DNA from: Candidatus Cloacimonadota bacterium
GTDB lineage: Bacteria; Cloacimonadota; Cloacimonadia; JGIOTU-2
DNA length: 37,337 bases
NCBI GenBank assembly: GCA_034722995.1
Contig: JAYEOL010000059.1
Span: 1 to 37,337, forward strand
Direction: 5' to 3'
In this document: positions 33,112 to 37,337 of the stretch, piece by piece
How positions within the stretch are numbered: position 1 is the first letter of the stretch
Layout: every line of letters begins with the position of its first letter
The notes under the pieces: model-generated
Databases searched by the model: none
What the model was told of the DNA's origin: nothing
Seen by the model: only the letters and a program-made list of their open reading frames with translations
Translations under genes and position numbers: made by a program

Positions 33112-36100
33112 ATGAAAGCAATTAAAATCGCAACATTACTGCTCCTTATAGGAGCAATGACTTGTTTTGCAAGCACCATTTCTAAAACATATTACTTTGA
33201 TGAACCTGTTTTGATATATGAAGGAGATTATTCAAAAGTTCATATAGAAGATGGAGTAACATTAGGAACTCCCGGTGAACCTGCGATTCCTTATATTGGA
33301 ATCAGATTATTACTTCCTCAAGATGAAAGTATCGTAAGTGTGTCCCTTGCACTAAAAGACGAAGTAAATTTAGGAAATTATATTCTTTGTCCAAAACAAC
33401 AGCAAGTTCCTCTATCAAAAATTGAAGGTGCGAAATTCACAGAACCTAATCCGGAAATCTATCAAAGCGAAACCCAATTTCCATCACGCCAATACAATAA
33501 TTACAGTACACATTATCTTGCTGGATACTCTATTGGATTTCTGGCGCTAACTCCAATTAAGTATATCCCCGCAACAGGTAAATTGTCATACTACAAAGAA
33601 ATAATTGTTTCAGTAGAAACTGAATACAACGAAGTAGCTGAATCAGCTGGACGGTTCTTATTCAAGAATCCTCAGGTAGAAAAAAGATTACAAAAGTTAG
33701 TTGATAATCCAGAAAAAATTGATAATTACATAATTACAAAATCAAGAGACGATGATGCCTATGATTACATTATTGTAACCTCTGCAGACTATTCTAATGA
33801 TTTTCAACCTCTGGTAGATTTTCATTCTCACCGGGGCTATAGAACTAAGATTGAATTAGTTAGCGATATTTATACTAATTACACTGGAGTAGATGAGCAG
33901 GACAAAATCAGAAATTATTTTATTGACCAGTATTCAAATGGTCCAATTAAATTTGTCCTTTTAGGAGGTGATACAGCACCTGATAATCCTTCTGAGAATA
34001 TTGTTTCTCATCGTGGACTTTTTGCTGACCCTGGAAGCGGTTATGCAGACGACAATATTCCAGCTGATATGTATTATGCCTGTTTAGACAGAACTTCTGC
34101 TACAGGTTCAGGTCCTGATTGGAATAATGATAATGACAATAGATGGGGTGAACCCAATGAAGCAGACCTTCTTGCAGAATTTTATATTGGAAGAATCTGT
34201 ATGAACAATTCTACTGAAATTGCTAATGCCATTAATAAAATGATGCTCTATTCTGAAACACCTGTGGCTGATGAGTTGCAGTCCGCTCTGCTTGTTGGAG
34301 AGTATCTTTGGGGACCACCCTATTATCCGACTACCTATGGGGGAACTTATATGAATGAGTTAATCGGTGGATGCAGTAATAATGGCTATACAACGGTTGG
34401 TATTCCTACTGATTGGGATATGTCCACTTTGTATGAAATGAATGGATATTGGACATCATCAGATTTATATACTCAATTAAATCTCGGACCAAACCTGCTT
34501 TGTCATCTTGGACATGGCAGTCCCACTCATTGTTTAAATATTGATAATTCAGACTTAACAACTTATCACATTACCAATGATGGAATTACATATAACTTTA
34601 TTAATGGCTATTCTCAGGCATGCTATTCTGGTTCAATGGATAACTGGCATTATAATGGATATTATGTTGGTGATTGCTTTGCAGAAAAGATATCAACAAT
34701 GCCCACAGCAGCTTCAACCTTTATAGCCAATTCTCGTTACGGCTGGGGTGAAGCGGGAGGAACCGATGGAGCCTCTCAAATATTTAACAGAGAATGGATT
34801 GATGCTTTCTTTGATGATGGTATATATTCCATTGCAGGAGCCAATCAAGTGTCAAAAGAACATGCTATCCCATTTATTGAAGCACAGCAAGTTGTAAGAT
34901 GGTGCTGTTACGAATTGAATGTTTTCGGTGACCCTTCTCTTGAACCCTGGACTGAAGAACCTACAAATCTATCTCCCACATATCCTCAAGCAATAATGGC
35001 TGGAACACCAGAAATTGATGTAATTGCTCCTGCTTTTTCAAGAATTACTGTTTATGATGACGATACTATTTATGGTTATGGTATGACGAATTTCTTGGGA
35101 GAAGGAACAGTTATTTTTGATAATATACCTCAAGAAGCAGGAATTATGCATATCTCAATCGTTGCACATAACTATTATAAATATGTTGGTGATATTACGG
35201 TTACAGCTTATGTCGTGAATGTTTTTCCTGACACTATATATGCTAATGTGCCATCAACAGTAACTATTACAGTTTTATCCCCAGATAGCATAACTCCAGA
35301 AGTTGGGGTAAATGTATGGGCTGAGGGCTTAGATTATATTTCAGATACGGTTGTTACAAACGATGATGGAATTGCAAATTTAACAGTAAATTATCCATTT
35401 GGTCCAATTGCCCAAATCTACGGACAGAGACCCGAAAACGATTATTATACATTCCATGAAGAATTACATGTAATAGCAGATGACCTAACAAACCCAGACC
35501 TGACGGTTAGTACTAATTTTGGTTTGGAAGATACATTTGCTCTTAATCTATCAGGAACAATTTATGCATATGTTGAAAATGATGAAACTACACTCTGGAT
35601 AAGTATTGATGATAGTTTATTATTTAGTACTTCTGGAAGTAGCTATGAAGTTACTCCATTAACAATGAATCCAGTTATATCAATAATCTCTAAATCTGGT
35701 TACAATTTGTATCAAGAAGAGTTTCCTGTAATAATTGCTTATGGCACTGCTTCAGGCATAGTAACAAACAGTAATACTGGAGACCCTGTTTCTGATATTG
35801 AGGTGAAATTCTATGAACAAGGTGCTGACCCAACAACTGATGACCCATTATTCACTGATATAACTAATACTGATGGATTTTACGAAATTACCGAGGAGCA
35901 ACCTGTTGATTATTATGATATCTATATTGATGAATGGGGCTATAACTCGTATCAAGAATTGGACTACTTCCTAGGTTATGGCACTAATTCTCATGATATT
36001 GTTATTGACCCTGTTGAAAGTGCTGTAGTTCACGGAAGAATTTATGACGAAGATGGAGCAGTAAACAATACTACTATAACCTATTACCGCTCTGATAATG

Positions 36101-37134
36101 GCGAGCAATATACTAAGGTAACTGTTGGAATATCTGGAAGATATAGCGTTACTCTTCCTTATTTCACTTATGATGTTTATGTAAGTGCTCCAGAACATGT
36201 GCCTTTTAGAGGCTCCATTACTATTGAATGTAATCTTACTGTTGATTACAGCTTGGGTTTTGCGGCTTTATTCTGCAACTTTGAAAATAATGATGGAGAC
36301 TTTTCTCCAACTCCTCAAACTGGAGCATGGGAATGGGGTGAACCTACTACTGGTGATATCAATGCTTATTCAGGTATAAATGTGTGGGCTACCAATCTTG
36401 ATGGATATTATGTAAATAATGCAAACTGGTATCTTGAGTCACCTGAATTCACTGCTCCTGATAGTGCTATTCTAACCTTCTACCATTATTATGATTTTGA
36501 ACAGGCCGGTTCTGGCACACTGTATGATGGAGGAAATGTAAAAATCTCAACTGATGGTGGCACCTTATTTACTCTTATTACTCCAGAAGGTGGTTATGAT
36601 GGAAATGTTACTGCTCTTGAAGAGCAAGGATTTGGCGAAACAAACTATGATTGGGAATTAGTAGAGTTTGACCTTAGTAACTATGAAGGTCAAGATGTTA
36701 TCCTGAGATTACATTTTGCTTCTGACCAAGGTGTTTGTGACCATTACGGATGGTATATTGATGATGTACTTGTAGGTAATCCTAATAATAGTAGTACTCA
36801 AATAATACATCCTCATGTTTCAACTGACAATACACAATTAACATACAAACTTGAATTATACCAAAACTATCCTAATCCTGTGAATCCCGATATAATCGGA
36901 ACTAATATCTCTTTTTCATTGCCGAAAAACACGAAGGAAGCAGAAATAAGAATCTATAATATCAAGGGTCAGCTGGTAAAGAAGTTCAAAATGCAAAATG
37001 CGAAGTGCGGAATGAATAGTATGGTATGGGATGGAAAAGATAACTCTGGAAAACCCGTTTCAAATGGCATCTATTTTTACAAACTTTCTACAGCTAAGAA
37101 AAGCATTACCAAGAAAATGATACTGTTGAGATAA
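33112..37134 (+). CDS. Secreted gingipain-like C25 cysteine protease 3
   Basis: A 1340-residue third member. Signal peptide MKAIKIATLLLLIGAMTCFA, propeptide region to about 210, C25 domain about 217-616 with His468 in CHLGHGSPT and Cys504 in YSQACYSGSMDN. Ig-like domains follow (about 620-870), then the regulatory-like, jelly-roll and sorting domains shared with proteases 1 and 2. The ATG at 33112 follows GAGGTG; an in-frame GTG 12 bases upstream overlaps that site. It starts 23 bases after the FG-GAP gene, so the two are likely co-transcribed, ending at the terminator at 37166. Confidence 0.92.
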   Translation: MKAIKIATLLLLIGAMTCFASTISKTYYFDEPVLIYEGDYSKVHIEDGVTLGTPGEPAIPYIGIRLLLPQDESIVSVSLALKDEVNLGNYILCPKQQQVPLSKIEGAKFTEPNPEIYQSETQFPSRQYNNYSTHYLAGYSIGFLALTPIKYIPATGKLSYYKEIIVSVETEYNEVAESAGRFLFKNPQVEKRLQKLVDNPEKIDNYIITKSRDDDAYDYIIVTSADYSNDFQPLVDFHSHRGYRTKIELVSDIYTNYTGVDEQDKIRNYFIDQYSNGPIKFVLLGGDTAPDNPSENIVSHRGLFADPGSGYADDNIPADMYYACLDRTSATGSGPDWNNDNDNRWGEPNEADLLAEFYIGRICMNNSTEIANAINKMMLYSETPVADELQSALLVGEYLWGPPYYPTTYGGTYMNELIGGCSNNGYTTVGIPTDWDMSTLYEMNGYWTSSDLYTQLNLGPNLLCHLGHGSPTHCLNIDNSDLTTYHITNDGITYNFINGYSQACYSGSMDNWHYNGYYVGDCFAEKISTMPTAASTFIANSRYGWGEAGGTDGASQIFNREWIDAFFDDGIYSIAGANQVSKEHAIPFIEAQQVVRWCCYELNVFGDPSLEPWTEEPTNLSPTYPQAIMAGTPEIDVIAPAFSRITVYDDDTIYGYGMTNFLGEGTVIFDNIPQEAGIMHISIVAHNYYKYVGDITVTAYVVNVFPDTIYANVPSTVTITVLSPDSITPEVGVNVWAEGLDYISDTVVTNDDGIANLTVNYPFGPIAQIYGQRPENDYYTFHEELHVIADDLTNPDLTVSTNFGLEDTFALNLSGTIYAYVENDETTLWISIDDSLLFSTSGSSYEVTPLTMNPVISIISKSGYNLYQEEFPVIIAYGTASGIVTNSNTGDPVSDIEVKFYEQGADPTTDDPLFTDITNTDGFYEITEEQPVDYYDIYIDEWGYNSYQELDYFLGYGTNSHDIVIDPVESAVVHGRIYDEDGAVNNTTITYYRSDNGEQYTKVTVGISGRYSVTLPYFTYDVYVSAPEHVPFRGSITIECNLTVDYSLGFAALFCNFENNDGDFSPTPQTGAWEWGEPTTGDINAYSGINVWATNLDGYYVNNANWYLESPEFTAPDSAILTFYHYYDFEQAGSGTLYDGGNVKISTDGGTLFTLITPEGGYDGNVTALEEQGFGETNYDWELVEFDLSNYEGQDVILRLHFASDQGVCDHYGWYIDDVLVGNPNNSSTQIIHPHVSTDNTQLTYKLELYQNYPNPVNPDIIGTNISFSLPKNTKEAEIRIYNIKGQLVKKFKMQNAKCGMNSMVWDGKDNSGKPVSNGIYFYKLSTAKKSITKKMILLR
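36988..37015 (+). repeat. Heptamer array AAAATGC in protease 3
   Basis: Four units: AAAATGC, AAAATGC, GAAGTGC, GGAATGA, translated as KMQNAKCGM. The palindrome equivalent to 20222 is also present upstream (36885-36901) but decayed by one base on its right arm. Confidence 0.8.
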
Positions 37135-37165
37135 AACCCATCTTCATTGTTAATATTAAAGCTAA

Positions 37166-37195
37166 GGGCTCCGATTTTTCGGAGCCCTTTTTTAT
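37166..37195 (+). terminator. Strong Rho-independent terminator
   Basis: GGGCTCCGA-TTTT-TCGGAGCCC followed by six or more T residues, 31 bases after the stop of protease 3. Confidence 0.95.
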
Positions 37196-37329
37196 CAAAT
37201 TAACAACAATCTGAATATAAAACTTTGACAATAAAATCAAATAAATATTAAATATCAAAAAAATATATGAACCATGTATGTCCCGATACATCGAAACGCA
37301 CCCGTCTGGGCGCCGAGCCTGAAAGGAGC

Positions 37330-37337
37330 ATGAAAAT
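37330..37337 (+). CDS. Start of a further gene (cut by the window end)
   Basis: AAGGAGC followed by ATGAAAAT looks like a ribosome site and start codon. Only the first two codons and part of a third are visible, so no function can be given. The preceding 45 bases are unusually GC-rich. Confidence 0.4.

Noticed and set aside
16428-37134. Complete type IX secretion locus
   Set aside because: Only substrates with sorting-like domains are present; no Por/Spr/Gld translocon components are seen in the window.

Overview
The window is AT-rich chromosomal DNA from a Gram-negative bacterium, most likely of the FCB superphylum. Candidatus Cloacimonadota is my best guess, by inference only. The reasons are lipoprotein and signal-peptide signals, GGAGG-type ribosome sites, several very large secreted proteins that end in the same FlgD-like sorting domain (YPNP...F/SLP...YNIKGQLVK...WDGKDDSGKPV.NGIYFYKL...KKMIILR), gingipain-type C25 proteases, and many short palindromes between genes. 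There are no rRNA, tRNA, CRISPR or transposase genes.

Layout. 1-3.4 kb (+): the 3' part of an NfeD-type membrane serine protease, a TPR lipoprotein, a small membrane protein and a HAD phosphatase/phosphomutase. 3.5-5.6 kb (-): a CHASE2-type class III adenylate cyclase. 6.0-10.6 kb (-): a compact thiol-redox and energy cluster reading glutaredoxin, thioredoxin reductase, thioredoxin, a four-cysteine small protein, nucleoside diphosphate kinase, acetate kinase and then D-Ala-D-Ala ligase. 10.8-12.0 kb (-): an Hsp20 chaperone under a perfect CIRCE operator, and a GtrA-like membrane protein. 12.2-14.0 kb (+): a secreted Porphyromonas-type arginine deiminase. 14.2-16.3 kb (-): MltG, RuvX and a small coiled-coil protein. 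16.4-37.1 kb (+): three giant C25 cysteine proteases, a beta-helix protein, an HTH regulator fused to an M29-like domain, a small exported protein, and a 1471-residue FG-GAP/VCBS protein with cohesin-like and dockerin-like modules.

How it fits together. The right half is an exported-protein region: proteases with intact His/Cys dyads, an arginine deiminase with the same sorting tail, and adhesin-like giants. This recalls the gingipain/PPAD partnership of Porphyromonas gingivalis. The left half is housekeeping (thiol redox, acetyl-phosphate/ATP, peptidoglycan precursors, stress).

The most unusual signal is in the repeats. At least eight short arrays with a strict 7-nt period but different heptamer sequences sit either at gene ends and spacers or inside one loop of the C-terminal sorting domains, where they are translated. 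Palindromic elements also occur inside coding sequence. An exact 143-bp tandem duplication carries the 3' end of ddl, and hairpin repeats with compensatory stem changes fill the spacers. All similarity statements come from reading motifs; no database search was possible.
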